From: Polyangiaceae bacterium
GTDB taxonomy: Bacteria > Myxococcota_A > Polyangia > Polyangiales > Polyangiaceae
Assembly (NCBI GenBank): GCA_022842465.1
Contig: JALHPN010000008.1
Coordinates: 1 to 64,000, forward strand
DNA: 64,000 nt
Reading direction: 5' to 3'
The notes beneath the pieces were generated by a model, which was not told where the DNA came from, did not search any database, and saw only the letters and a list, made by a program, of their open reading frames with translations. Made by a program: the position numbers and the translations under genes. Shown here piece after piece: positions 37,403-47,284 of this stretch; position 1 is the stretch's first letter, and every line of letters starts with the position of its first letter.

Positions 37403-40400
37403 TCAAGTGAGGTCCCGGAAGTCGTGAAGGCCCCGTGCCCCCAGCTCGTTGACGATAGTTCGAACGGCCGGCCGCGCGGGCTCGTGCTTCGCGCAGGCCG
37501 TGAGAACAGTGCGGACCTCCTCGCGCCACGTGTAGATGTGGCTGCCGCTCTCATCATTCAGAAGGTACAGACGGAGGGCTTGGAGCACCTCTCCCGGGTT
37601 CTTCTTGGCGAAGTTGGCGAGCTTCTTCAGCAGGAATGATCCGCCCTCGACGATCGTACCGCCGCGCAGAACGTCAGCCAGGCAGCGCAGCAGCCATAGC
37701 GGATCGAGCTTGCCCGCGACGACCCACCAACCGAACGCCGTCTCCTCCGGGCGCACGGTTTCGATCGGCGTCTTGGCGTGAGTCGTGCGCCGATGGTCCC
37801 AGAATCGCGTGAGCCGCTCGGTCACTTCATCTGGCACGTCCTTTACCCGCCAGAGTCGCCTTCCGATGAACTCCACGAGCTCGTGTCGAGCGTCCGCGGG
37901 CGCCGCCTCAAAGAAGAGGTCGAGCAATCCGTCCTCCCCACCAGGCGCAATCAGCCCGAGCGCGGTCAGCTCCCCTAGGTGCTGGGCCAGACGTTGCCAA
38001 CGCTCCTTGGCACCGAGGTCCGTCGCTGCCGGACGCTTCGGCATCTGCGTGATGGCTGCGCGATAGCGCGGTGCGAGGAGGCCGAAGAGCGCTCGGGTCG
38101 GCCAGTTCCAGCGCAGGAAGGCACCGAAGGCCGCCACGCCTACGTCGTGTGCACCGAAGAGGCGCTCTTCCTGGGTCTCCGACCAACGCGGATCGAGGAA
38201 GTGAAGTACCCCGAACCACCAGCCGAAGATTGCTCGGACAGCAGGAGAGGTCTCTTCGCCGACTCGGGTGGCAACAACATCGCGGAACTCGGGAGGCAGT
38301 CCGGCGTTGCGCCGGTCGCGCGACACCCACCGCGCGTACGAGATGGCGGCTTCGGCGGCGCGCCCCCGAATCGTGTTGATCCCGTGATCCTCGGGGTGTC
38401 GCCACGAGGCAAGGTTCTCCCGTTCGGGCGTCGGGTCCACGTCCTCGAGGAGCACGTGGATTGTTCGCCAGACTGATGGGCGCCGCGCACGGGGGATCTT
38501 CTCCTTCTGCAGCGCGGTGACCAGAAGGTCGGCCACGCTGCTCCGGCAGGACGCCCACGTCGGGTCGCGCGACTCCCATGGCATGACTTCGGGAAGCGGC
38601 TCGTCCGCCTGGCTCACGATCCAGTAAGCGAGTTCGAGGGTCTTCTCCCAATCGACGTTCACCTCGTCGGAGACGAGCGCCTCGCGGACTCCATCGGTGA
38701 CGGCTCGGACATACGCCGGGGCCAACTCGCGAACACGATCTTGCCGCTCGATGAATCGTCCAGGGTCGCGGGCGATCGCCTTCGCGAGCTCCCGGCCGAC
38801 GCCGGCCCGAGAGTGGTCGAGGAGACCTCGCGGCGGAACCCAGGCCCTGAGTCTGTCGATGACGTCATCCACCGCGAGCGCAGCAAGCTCGTCGCTCGAG
38901 AAGGGGCTCGTCGGCCCCACCCAAGCCTCGCCAACGACGGGGCGCGCCCGGACGTCCTCCGGCTCACCGCTCCGGGCGACAGCCTGCAGATACAGACTCT
39001 TGGCGGTCGCGGGCAGCTTCTCGACGATCGGACGCAGTTTTCGGAGCATCCACCACTCGCGGAGCTCCGCTCGCCGTCTGTTCTCCTCCGGTTCACCGCC
39101 AGCGATCTCCTGGAACAACTCCGGGCCGCGGAGCGCCATTCCGAGGAGGCGAGTGCGGTCGGCCTCGTCGACGTCGGCGAACGCTTCCCCGAGAAGGAGG
39201 CCGTACTCCCGCTCAACTTCGTGGTCGAAGAGGAGATCTGCCCGCGTCACCCACGCAACGGCACGCTCGGCGAGCTTCTCCCGCCGGACAGCCAAGACGT
39301 AAAGGGCGATGCGGCGAAAGATGGCGTATGGCCGACGTCGAAGGCTCTCAAAGAGCCATTCGTCCTGCCCGAGGTCGACGAGATGGATCGCTGCATCGCG
39401 GACGGCATCAACCAGCGCATCGAGAATGTCTTCAGTCCAGCCGGCATCCTCGATCGCTGGCCGCCAGCCTGCGGAATGGTCGCGCTCATCGTTCTCGTTG
39501 AGAGTAGACCTCACCGCGGTGTGAAGATGATCCGAAACGAGTTCGAAGAACGTGCGCGCCGAGCATGCCAGCAGCGCGGGGCCACTCTTGGCGAGCGCTT
39601 CGCCGTAGGCTGAGGGCGACAGGCGTGCTCTCACGTCGCGTGCGCGCGATACGGTGTGTTCGCTTTGACCGTTGGGAGCGAACGGTTCGAAGAGGCGGCG
39701 GGCGAAAGCGAGTGCCTCCTTCACGCGACCGGCGAGTGCTAGGTGCGCTGCGACATCCCCGAGGCGGTTCTCAACGAAGGGTCCGACGGGCCTACGCTCC
39801 TCGATCGCCTTTGAGAGTGCGGAGGTAAGCGAAGCTGCCACGTCTGCCGGCAATCGAAGGACCACCGCGAGAAGCGTGGAGACGACGTTAGGGTTCGCGG
39901 GCTTCTGCCCCAAGATCGACTTGAGCGCGACGGCGACCGGCTGGGGCGCTCTGGCTGCAATGCGATAGAGGTATCCGAGCTGGGCCCAAGGAGGGAACCG
40001 CGTAGCTCCGCTGGGTTCTTCGATCGGCTCTGGTGGATTCTCAAAGAACCCCAGTTTCAACAGCGGAGCGAGCCAGCGCGGATCATCTAGTCGCTCGAAG
40101 AGGTACGCGACGTGTTCGGGATGGGCGAGGTGTGATGCGACGATCTGTATCGTTGTCTCTGTCGGCTCGGCCTGCTCGCGAAGCAGGCGGTCGAGATCGT
40201 CGATGGACGTGTAGAAGTCGAGCACGCGCGAGAGCAGCATCTTCTCGAACCGATCAAACTGGTCGAGGAACTCCTGGTCGTTCCGTGCACGGGCCCCCAC
40301 TTCGAGGTGCGTTCGCGCTACGAACCACTTGCCGAAGCTCATCCAGAGTGCGGCGAGCGGAGCTGCCGCAGAGCGGTCGTCTCGGTGCCCGACGAACAAG

Positions 40401-40945
40401 CGGGCCGCGTTGTTGAGGTTGTTCAGCTGAACGTCTTGGTGCGCCTTGATGAGCGCCTCGAGACGAGCACCGGCCGAGGCCGGGAGAAGGTAGTGCAGCG
40501 GCTCGCGGTCGCGCAGTGCTTCAAGCGGCTGCGGCGTGGCTTCGGCCAGAGCACCGACGAGCGGTCGGTACTCGAGACGCGGAACCAGCCGCGGACCCAC
40601 GAGGATCTCAGGGAGACGGTTGCAGATGTCGCGGACGGCGTGCGCGAGGAAGTACTGCCAACCGGGAGGTCGCGGTTCGACGTGTCGTAGCTGCACCGCC
40701 CCGGCGTAGAGCGCGGCGAGATCGGTCTGCTTCTCTGCCAGCGTCTCGAACGCACGGCGGCGTCGCTCCGTCCACCACACCTCACCGGGGAACGGAGGCC
40801 CGGAGGGCTCGCGTGCGCCTCGCGACCTCGTCGAGCGCACCTTCCGTACCGTCGCCGGAGGCGCTGGCGTTCGCCTCACGTTGCCATCGGAGCCCTTCGC
40901 CCTCCGGATCGCTCGGGTCGAACCCTTCGCGTTACGAGCGCTCAC
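37403..40945 (-). CDS. 1180-aa helical protein of unknown function, last gene of R-M operon
   Basis: Single long frame; GTG start overlaps mrr stop by 4 nt; predicted rich in helical repeats. C-term FGWWVVAGKLDPLWLLRCLADVL is vaguely DUF4020-like (unverified). Confidence 0.8.
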   Translation of the reverse strand: MSARNAKGSTRAIRRAKGSDGNVRRTPAPPATVRKVRSTRSRGAREPSGPPFPGEVWWTERRRRAFETLAEKQTDLAALYAGAVQLRHVEPRPPGWQYFLAHAVRDICNRLPEILVGPRLVPRLEYRPLVGALAEATPQPLEALRDREPLHYLLPASAGARLEALIKAHQDVQLNNLNNAARLFVGHRDDRSAAAPLAALWMSFGKWFVARTHLEVGARARNDQEFLDQFDRFEKMLLSRVLDFYTSIDDLDRLLREQAEPTETTIQIVASHLAHPEHVAYLFERLDDPRWLAPLLKLGFFENPPEPIEEPSGATRFPPWAQLGYLYRIAARAPQPVAVALKSILGQKPANPNVVSTLLAVVLRLPADVAASLTSALSKAIEERRPVGPFVENRLGDVAAHLALAGRVKEALAFARRLFEPFAPNGQSEHTVSRARDVRARLSPSAYGEALAKSGPALLACSARTFFELVSDHLHTAVRSTLNENDERDHSAGWRPAIEDAGWTEDILDALVDAVRDAAIHLVDLGQDEWLFESLRRRPYAIFRRIALYVLAVRREKLAERAVAWVTRADLLFDHEVEREYGLLLGEAFADVDEADRTRLLGMALRGPELFQEIAGGEPEENRRRAELREWWMLRKLRPIVEKLPATAKSLYLQAVARSGEPEDVRARPVVGEAWVGPTSPFSSDELAALAVDDVIDRLRAWVPPRGLLDHSRAGVGRELAKAIARDPGRFIERQDRVRELAPAYVRAVTDGVREALVSDEVNVDWEKTLELAYWIVSQADEPLPEVMPWESRDPTWASCRSSVADLLVTALQKEKIPRARRPSVWRTIHVLLEDVDPTPERENLASWRHPEDHGINTIRGRAAEAAISYARWVSRDRRNAGLPPEFRDVVATRVGEETSPAVRAIFGWWFGVLHFLDPRWSETQEERLFGAHDVGVAAFGAFLRWNWPTRALFGLLAPRYRAAITQMPKRPAATDLGAKERWQRLAQHLGELTALGLIAPGGEDGLLDLFFEAAPADARHELVEFIGRRLWRVKDVPDEVTERLTRFWDHRRTTHAKTPIETVRPEETAFGWWVVAGKLDPLWLLRCLADVLRGGTIVEGGSFLLKKLANFAKKNPGEVLQALRLYLLNDESGSHIYTWREEVRTVLTACAKHEPARPAVRTIVNELGARGLHDFRDLT

Positions 40946-41865
40946 ACATCCTCGAAGTAGTCGCCGTCGACCTTTGGAATGCGGAGTGCCTTGTGGCTGA
41001 CACCGATGCCGTAGTCCATCATCAGGGCGGAGAGCTGGGCCCCGTCGACGAGCACGATGCTCCCGCGGGCGCGGCCCGCGGCTTCCTTGGCATCTCGCGT
41101 GAACGCGCTCGTCGTGATGAACACGCCCTTGGACGCGGCTTGCAGCTGTAGTGCGCCCATGAAGCCCTGGACCTCCGGGCTGCCGACCGTGTTCTTCCAC
41201 CGCTTGGCTTGGACGTAAACCTTCTCGAGGCCGAGCCGATCGAGGGAGATGATCCCGTCGATGCCTCCGTCGCCCGAGCCGCCTACGCGCTGGAGATCGG
41301 AGCGACTCGTCCCGTAGCCCATCGCGTGCAGCAGATCGAGCACGAGCTGTTCGAAGAACTCCGGTGGTGCGCGGCCGATGTTCTCAAGCAGATCGCGGCC
41401 GACGCTCTCGCGCAACTCGGCGAGTGCCGCCTCGATGCGTTCCTCGGGGCTCGCCTTCGCGGTGGTCTCGGTCGGCACCGCGGGCGCTGGCGGGACATCG
41501 TCGGGGGCGTCCTTCTTCGGGCGGAGCCTCTGACTGCGGTCGACGTTGGCTAGGCGGTCGATCTCCTCCTCGGAGAGATTCGAGTTCGCGGCGGCGAACC
41601 TCTGTCCCTCCGGGGTGAGGCGCCAGAAGCCCTGTCGCGGGCTACTGGAGAAGCCCGCGCGCTTGAGCCGGTCGTGCGCCCAGCCGTTGCGGTTCTTGTA
41701 GAGCAGCTGCACCCCGCTCGGCACGCGGTCAGCTCGGTCCTCGGCGCTGAGACGAAGCGCGTTGGCAACCGCCTCGTGCGCATCGGCAGTGCGAACACCG
41801 TCGGGGTGCTCGGCAAGGTAGCGAAGAAGCGGAGCGATGAACTGGTCGTAGGTGGGAACGGACAT
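40942..41865 (-). CDS. mrr: Mrr-type restriction endonuclease (N-terminal winged helix + Mrr_cat)
   Basis: YDQFIAPLLRYLAEHPDGV...; FEQLVLDLLHAMGYG...GDGGIDGIISLDRLGLEKVYVQAKRW (D...QAK catalytic motif). Confidence 0.9.
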   Translation of the reverse strand: MSVPTYDQFIAPLLRYLAEHPDGVRTADAHEAVANALRLSAEDRADRVPSGVQLLYKNRNGWAHDRLKRAGFSSSPRQGFWRLTPEGQRFAAANSNLSEEEIDRLANVDRSQRLRPKKDAPDDVPPAPAVPTETTAKASPEERIEAALAELRESVGRDLLENIGRAPPEFFEQLVLDLLHAMGYGTSRSDLQRVGGSGDGGIDGIISLDRLGLEKVYVQAKRWKNTVGSPEVQGFMGALQLQAASKGVFITTSAFTRDAKEAAGRARGSIVLVDGAQLSALMMDYGIGVSHKALRIPKVDGDYFEDV

Positions 41866-41872
41866 GGGAGGC

Positions 41873-42859
41873 TCAACGGGACGGGACCGCACCGAGATCG
41901 ACGCGGTCGGGATGACGGAGCGCAGCGTCGATCACCAGAGAGGTGGCCTCGTTCAGCGTCCGGGCGAGCACGCTAAGAAGCACCTGAGATCGGGGCGATG
42001 TGAGGCCTGCCAGCTTCGCGACTGCGGCGACACACTGCCGATGGTGTCTCTTCTCGATCGAACCGATGTTCTCTGCGATGCGTTCAAGCAATCGTCGCCA
42101 CCGCTGTTTCTCCCAGTAAGCATCGGGCGACTTCCGCAACCACTCGGGCGCGAACCGGGTCAGCTTCCGCGTCGCTCTCTCTAGCTTCGTTTCATCCTCC
42201 CAGCCGACGGCCGTAGGCATGAACAGCGTGACATCTTGCTCGACCCCGCCCGTGATCGGACCCTTCTGGGTCGGTGTCTTCGTGTGGACGATGAAGTCGT
42301 TCCGAAAGTGTCGAAACCAGAAGACGAGCCATCGGAGTGCGGCGGCATGGGGCCGGAGCGCGGCGATCGGCTCGGGAGCGTCAGCTGCATCGAGGCGTTC
42401 TTCAACAAGCGGGAAGAAGGAGATGTCCGTGGGCTTCGCGAACCCGGCGAGTCTCGACACCATGTACGACCACTGGTCGAGCATTACGGCTCCAAAGAGG
42501 AAGACGGCCTCGAGGTCGACGCGGAGCGCGTGAACGAGTTTGCCGATCGAGCGCGATGCCTGCGCGACGTTTGCGGGCCAAGGCACTCCCGCGGGAATAT
42601 CGAACGGGCGCAGAGCCTGGAACTGTGCGTTTGCGCGCTCACGCCGAGCGCGAACGCGGAACATGCGGCGCGTGATCAATGCAAGGTCCTTCGCGCGAGT
42701 GATGACCTCGACCTGGTGGTAATAGAGGGCGTATGGTCCCTTTGGAATCGTGATACCGAGTTGCTGCGTAGTGGGCGGGTTCTCGGCAAGCCGCGTACAA
42801 AGGCTCATGAAGTGCCCCACGATCTCATCTTCGGACAACACGACCAGGTGACCGGTCAC
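41873..42859 (-). CDS. Hypothetical protein with putative HEPN-type RNase motif
   Basis: GTG start overlapping upstream stop; LRWLVFWFRHFRNDFIVHTK contains RNx4H. Confidence 0.7.
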   Translation of the reverse strand: MTGHLVVLSEDEIVGHFMSLCTRLAENPPTTQQLGITIPKGPYALYYHQVEVITRAKDLALITRRMFRVRARRERANAQFQALRPFDIPAGVPWPANVAQASRSIGKLVHALRVDLEAVFLFGAVMLDQWSYMVSRLAGFAKPTDISFFPLVEERLDAADAPEPIAALRPHAAALRWLVFWFRHFRNDFIVHTKTPTQKGPITGGVEQDVTLFMPTAVGWEDETKLERATRKLTRFAPEWLRKSPDAYWEKQRWRRLLERIAENIGSIEKRHHRQCVAAVAKLAGLTSPRSQVLLSVLARTLNEATSLVIDAALRHPDRVDLGAVPSR

Positions 42860-44295
42860 GCGGGCTCCACGTTTGGGACTGATTCGGCACTGGCTTCGTA
42901 GAGCTGTCGTGCCGCGATGAGAGCTCCTTCCGATGGTCCGAACCAATCCGCGCGGCCGGGCCATCCCTGCTCGTCGAGGTCCCACCCGTTTAGCGCACCG
43001 TCGTAGCCGACGTGGCGCAGGAGCACCGCCGCGAGGAGCGCGCGCACGATCCGAATCCTGCGGACGTCGCGCTCGATGACGTAGTCCTCTCCGTCCTTGT
43101 TCATGAGGCCGGTGTGCGCAACGGTGTTCCGTCCTCGGATCTCGCGGAGTGCCTCATCTGGAACCGTCATCCCCCAAGCGTCGAACAAGTTGCGCGTGAG
43201 GCTCGACGTCGTCGGTCGGGCCACGTCCTTCAACTTCGAGTACATGTCGGCCGCCGCGCGGTCGTCGCGAGCGTGGGCCGCCCACATCTCGCGCGTCGTC
43301 TTCAACCATGCTTTCCAGTCAGCCTTGCTGCGCACCAACGGCACCTTGGACGGCGTCAGCCGATTCGCGAGCGCTTCGAGGCCGATCTGAGCAGAAAGGT
43401 ACTGACCGTCCACGTGCCCGGCCGTGGAATCCACGTAGCTGCACGTCGCCATTGTCGTCGGATTCGGAGGCGCGCCGCTGAGGGCGCGTGCCAAGAGCGG
43501 AAAGGCAACGGCGATCCAGGCGTGGTCCCGTTCATCAGGTAGTGGAGGCGCCTGGCTGACGTCTTCGCGGTAGCGGTAGCCGAACGACGCCCCGTACGCA
43601 GCCACGGGCTGATTGTCGGCATCCACACCGATGAGCGTGTCGAGATGCAGAGGCGTTCCGAGCAAGAACTCCAACGCGGCGAAGTCGTGCCAAAGCGGCT
43701 CACGTCCAACGACGGCATCCTGCGTTTCCAGTACAACGACGCACGACCGGGGACCAAAGGCGCCCTTTCGCGTGAGGTGCCAGGTCGCGTTCCCCTGCAA
43801 GCGCAAAGAGTTGAAGCAGCGCGCGCCGTGACCGTAGACGAAGAGGTTGTACGCACGGCGGACGCGCACACCCTTGAGGGCACCGACCCACGCGACGGCC
43901 GCCTTCCCTGTCGACCAATGCCATTCCGTGAACTGCAGCTCTGTCGTGAGCTCCGCTGCGTGCCCTAGCTTGATCGACGTGCCTTGAGTCGTGACGTGCG
44001 CGTGGCGAGCGGTGACGATCGACCCGTCAGCAAGTAGTGCTTCGATGCCGTCGTCGGAATCCTCGTGCAGCCGCCTGAAGTGGCCCTCAAGGGACACGAG
44101 TGCATGGCCCGACTCCTTGATCGTGACCGCGCCTCGCGCCCCCGATCCTGAAGCAGAGGCAGCGCCACGAAGACTCTCAACCGCGGCGAGCGAGAGCGAC
44201 GGGATGTCGGCATGAGCGTGGGCATAGAGCGCGAGGATTGACGCGAGCGGCTTGGGCAGCTCGATCACCTCCGGCCTCGGCTCCGACGCGCTCAC
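42856..44295 (-). CDS. Putative HEPN (ApeA-like C-terminal) protein
   Basis: LREIRGRNTVAHTGLMNKDGEDYVI: RNx3H motif within predicted helical C-terminal domain. Confidence 0.7.
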   Translation of the reverse strand: MSASEPRPEVIELPKPLASILALYAHAHADIPSLSLAAVESLRGAASASGSGARGAVTIKESGHALVSLEGHFRRLHEDSDDGIEALLADGSIVTARHAHVTTQGTSIKLGHAAELTTELQFTEWHWSTGKAAVAWVGALKGVRVRRAYNLFVYGHGARCFNSLRLQGNATWHLTRKGAFGPRSCVVVLETQDAVVGREPLWHDFAALEFLLGTPLHLDTLIGVDADNQPVAAYGASFGYRYREDVSQAPPLPDERDHAWIAVAFPLLARALSGAPPNPTTMATCSYVDSTAGHVDGQYLSAQIGLEALANRLTPSKVPLVRSKADWKAWLKTTREMWAAHARDDRAAADMYSKLKDVARPTTSSLTRNLFDAWGMTVPDEALREIRGRNTVAHTGLMNKDGEDYVIERDVRRIRIVRALLAAVLLRHVGYDGALNGWDLDEQGWPGRADWFGPSEGALIAARQLYEASAESVPNVEPA

Positions 44296-45872
44296 GCTTC
44301 GACCGCCTCCTTGCCGCGCGCGCGTCGTGCGGCGCGCTTGGTGCGACCACCGTAGGCGGACGGGCCAAGTGTCTCGCCCTCGTCAACCCGTTGCCGCCGG
44401 AGCGTCGTTGCCGCCGGCTCGTCGGACGGATCCTGGGGCACGAGGTCTCCCCGGAACGCCTTGCCGAGAACCGAGCGAACGAGCGTCTTCAAGCTCGCGC
44501 TCGCAGCAACGTGGGTCGTGTCCAATCTCTCGACCACTCGCAGCATGTCTCTTGCTCGGGCAACGACGGCCTCCTGCTCAGCGACAGGTGCGAGCGGAAG
44601 CGCCGCCGCTCGCAAGTCGACCAGATGGATGTGGAGCAGGCCGGACCCCGTGGCTTTGAAGCGCTCCTGGAAGAACGGCGACCAGAACGCGAGTTCGAGG
44701 AACTCGCCCATGTCGCGCACTACGGGCTTCACCAATGCGAGCGATACAAAAATGCTGAACACCGCGTCCGTCTTGATGAGCCGCGCGACGCCCAGCGTTC
44801 CGTCCTTGCTGATGAGGATGTCGCCTCGTGCCGGGTCGGTCCGCTTGATGTACTCCTCGTGATCGGCCTGCGTGACGTGGTTCACGTCTGCGAACGAGAT
44901 TCCAGGCCCGGCCGTCAGATTCTTAACCGTGAGGAAGGGGACGCCCTCCGCCACGTACGTCGGCTTCTTGTGAACCCCGTCAACGACTTTCGTCGAGAGC
45001 TCCTCGACGCTCGCCCAGCACCACCCCTCCGGCAGCTCGGGCAGCCCTGTCGTGTCCACCGGCGCGGGCTCGTTGTACTTCGCCTTCCACTTGTCGTCGA
45101 TCGGGGGCTTGCCCTTGGCCTTCATCTTGGCGAGCTCGGACCCCTCCCACCTCTTGCGGCGCTCGGCGCGGATGCGCTCGAGAAGCGTGCTCGCGGGCTC
45201 GACGTTCGGGTTCTTTGCGCGCCAGTCCTTCGTGAGGTCGCCGCGGAAGGCCGCCGCGAGGATCGACTGGCGGAGCTTCTCGAGCAGCGGCGGGACGGTG
45301 TCGAGCGCCTCGCGCGCGCGGCGGTTCCGCGCCTGGAGGGCTTCGAGCTTGGCGACGATGCGGCGCTGCTCGTTAAGCGGCGGGAGCGGCAAGCGCACGG
45401 TGCGGAAGCGCTCGAGGCTCAACTTTTGCTGAGCCACTCCTGCCGTCTGATCAAGGATCTGAGTCCTGACGGGCTCGGCTCTAAAGGCATCGCGGAGGAA
45501 CTCGGCGATGGTGAGCCCCGTATTCGGCGTCAGCTTGATGCAGTCCGCAGTGATGATGGCGGGCGGACGGGTGGACGGGTACACCGCCGTGTCACCCGGA
45601 GGATCGCCCATCTTGGTTACAAGCAAGTCCCCGGGCCGAACGTAGTGCCGCGCCAGCTTTGCCGCTTTCGCCTCATCAACGAACTTGGTTCGAGCATCAC
45701 CGAAGCGCCCGGCGCGAATCTCTCTCACGAAAACGAGAGGGACGCCCTCGGCGCGGTAGTCGGGCACCTTCAGGTCGCTACCGAAGGGCCCAATCGTGAG
45801 CGCATTCGGAACGTTCGCCGCGATCTCATCCGGCGTTGCCCAGGTCCATCCGCGAGGCAGCGTGCCGCTCAC
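44292..45872 (-). CDS. hsdS: Type I restriction-modification specificity subunit
   Basis: Two target-recognition segments with LPLPPLNEQRRIVAKLEAL central repeat and LPLAPVAEQEAVVARARDML distal repeat; GTG start. Confidence 0.93.
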   Translation of the reverse strand: MSGTLPRGWTWATPDEIAANVPNALTIGPFGSDLKVPDYRAEGVPLVFVREIRAGRFGDARTKFVDEAKAAKLARHYVRPGDLLVTKMGDPPGDTAVYPSTRPPAIITADCIKLTPNTGLTIAEFLRDAFRAEPVRTQILDQTAGVAQQKLSLERFRTVRLPLPPLNEQRRIVAKLEALQARNRRAREALDTVPPLLEKLRQSILAAAFRGDLTKDWRAKNPNVEPASTLLERIRAERRKRWEGSELAKMKAKGKPPIDDKWKAKYNEPAPVDTTGLPELPEGWCWASVEELSTKVVDGVHKKPTYVAEGVPFLTVKNLTAGPGISFADVNHVTQADHEEYIKRTDPARGDILISKDGTLGVARLIKTDAVFSIFVSLALVKPVVRDMGEFLELAFWSPFFQERFKATGSGLLHIHLVDLRAAALPLAPVAEQEAVVARARDMLRVVERLDTTHVAASASLKTLVRSVLGKAFRGDLVPQDPSDEPAATTLRRQRVDEGETLGPSAYGGRTKRAARRARGKEAVEA

Positions 45873-47284
45873 GCTCCCAGTTCCTCTTGGAGCGCCTGCA
45901 TCTCCTCCAGCGCGGTCTGGAGCTGCGCGACGATCTCCGCGGCAATGACGTCCGGCTCCGGCAGGTCGGCATGGTCGGTCACGCTGTCGTCCTTGAGCCA
46001 AGCGATGTCGAGGTTCTCGCCGCGCTTCGCGATCTCCTCCCGCGTGAACTTGCGGAAGCGCCCCGCCTCGCCCTGGTCCTTGCGCTTGCTCTTGCCGTGC
46101 GGATCCTCGCCGAACGCCTTCTCGAACTCGGCAAAGTGCGCGCGGGTGAACGGCGTCCGCTTGCCGAAGGACGGCATGTTCGTCCGCATGTCGTAGAACC
46201 AGACGCCCTTCGTGCTCGCCTTGTCCTTCGCGCCGCGCGTGAAGAAGAGGACGTTGGTCTTCACGCCCTGGGCGTAGAAGATGCCGGTCGGCAGGCGCAG
46301 GATGGTGTGGAGATCGCACTTCTCCATGAGGTCGGCGCGGACCTTCTGGCCGACGCCATCCTCGAAGAGCACGTTGTCGGGAAGGACGACCGCCGCGCGG
46401 CCACCGGGCTTGAGCCCGCGGTAGATGTGCTGGAGGAAGACGAGCTGCTTGTTGCTCGTCGGGTACGTGATGTCGTCGCGCGTCGGCCCGCCGCCACCCT
46501 TCTTCGTACCGAACGGCGGGTTCGTCAGAATGACGTCCGCCTTCGGGAGCTTCGCGCCGCTCGGACCGAGGGCGTCGCCCAGCAAGATGTCGCTCTCGAT
46601 GTCATGGAGCATCGCGTTCATGAGCGCGAGCCGCTGCACGTCGGCGACCAGCTCCATGCCGTAGAACGCCTCGCGGCGCTGGAAGTTTTGCTGCTTCGTC
46701 GACAGGTCGAAGTGCTCGTTCGTGTGCTCGTAGACGTAGCGGTGCGCGTTGATGAGAAAGCCCCCGGTGCCGACGGCGGGGTCTTGGACGAGCTCGCCGG
46801 CCTGGGGCTTCACGAGGGCGACCATGCACTCGATGAGCGGGCGCGGCGTGAAGTACTGCCCCGCGCCGCTCTTGGTCTCCTCAGCGTTCTTCTCGAGGAG
46901 CCCCTCGTAGAGATCTCCGAGCCCCTCGGCCTTGGCGCTGTACCAGTCGAGCGCGTCGATGGCCTCGACGACGGTGCGGAGGTTTCGCGGCTGCCGGAAC
47001 GACGTGTTCGCGTTCGCGTAGATCGCTTGCACGCGGCCGGCGCCCTTGCCGCCGAGCTCGACGAGGAGCGTCTTGTAGAACTGGAGGAGTTCGACGCCGT
47101 CCTTCGACGCGAGGTCATCCCAGCGATAGCCGGCCGGGACCTGCTTCTCGGCGCCCGTCTCCTTCGCCATCTTGAGGAAGAGGAGGTAGGTGAGCTCGGT
47201 CACGTACTGGAGGTACGTGATGCCGTCGTCGCGGAGGACGTGGCAGAGGTTCCAGAGCTTCTGAACGATGTCTTGCGTCTTCAT
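45869..47284 (-). CDS. hsdM: Type I DNA methyltransferase subunit M
   Basis: YFTPRPLIECMVALVKPQAGELVQDPAVGTGGFLINAHRYV; DVILTNPPFG. Confidence 0.96.
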   Translation of the reverse strand: MKTQDIVQKLWNLCHVLRDDGITYLQYVTELTYLLFLKMAKETGAEKQVPAGYRWDDLASKDGVELLQFYKTLLVELGGKGAGRVQAIYANANTSFRQPRNLRTVVEAIDALDWYSAKAEGLGDLYEGLLEKNAEETKSGAGQYFTPRPLIECMVALVKPQAGELVQDPAVGTGGFLINAHRYVYEHTNEHFDLSTKQQNFQRREAFYGMELVADVQRLALMNAMLHDIESDILLGDALGPSGAKLPKADVILTNPPFGTKKGGGGPTRDDITYPTSNKQLVFLQHIYRGLKPGGRAAVVLPDNVLFEDGVGQKVRADLMEKCDLHTILRLPTGIFYAQGVKTNVLFFTRGAKDKASTKGVWFYDMRTNMPSFGKRTPFTRAHFAEFEKAFGEDPHGKSKRKDQGEAGRFRKFTREEIAKRGENLDIAWLKDDSVTDHADLPEPDVIAAEIVAQLQTALEEMQALQEELGA

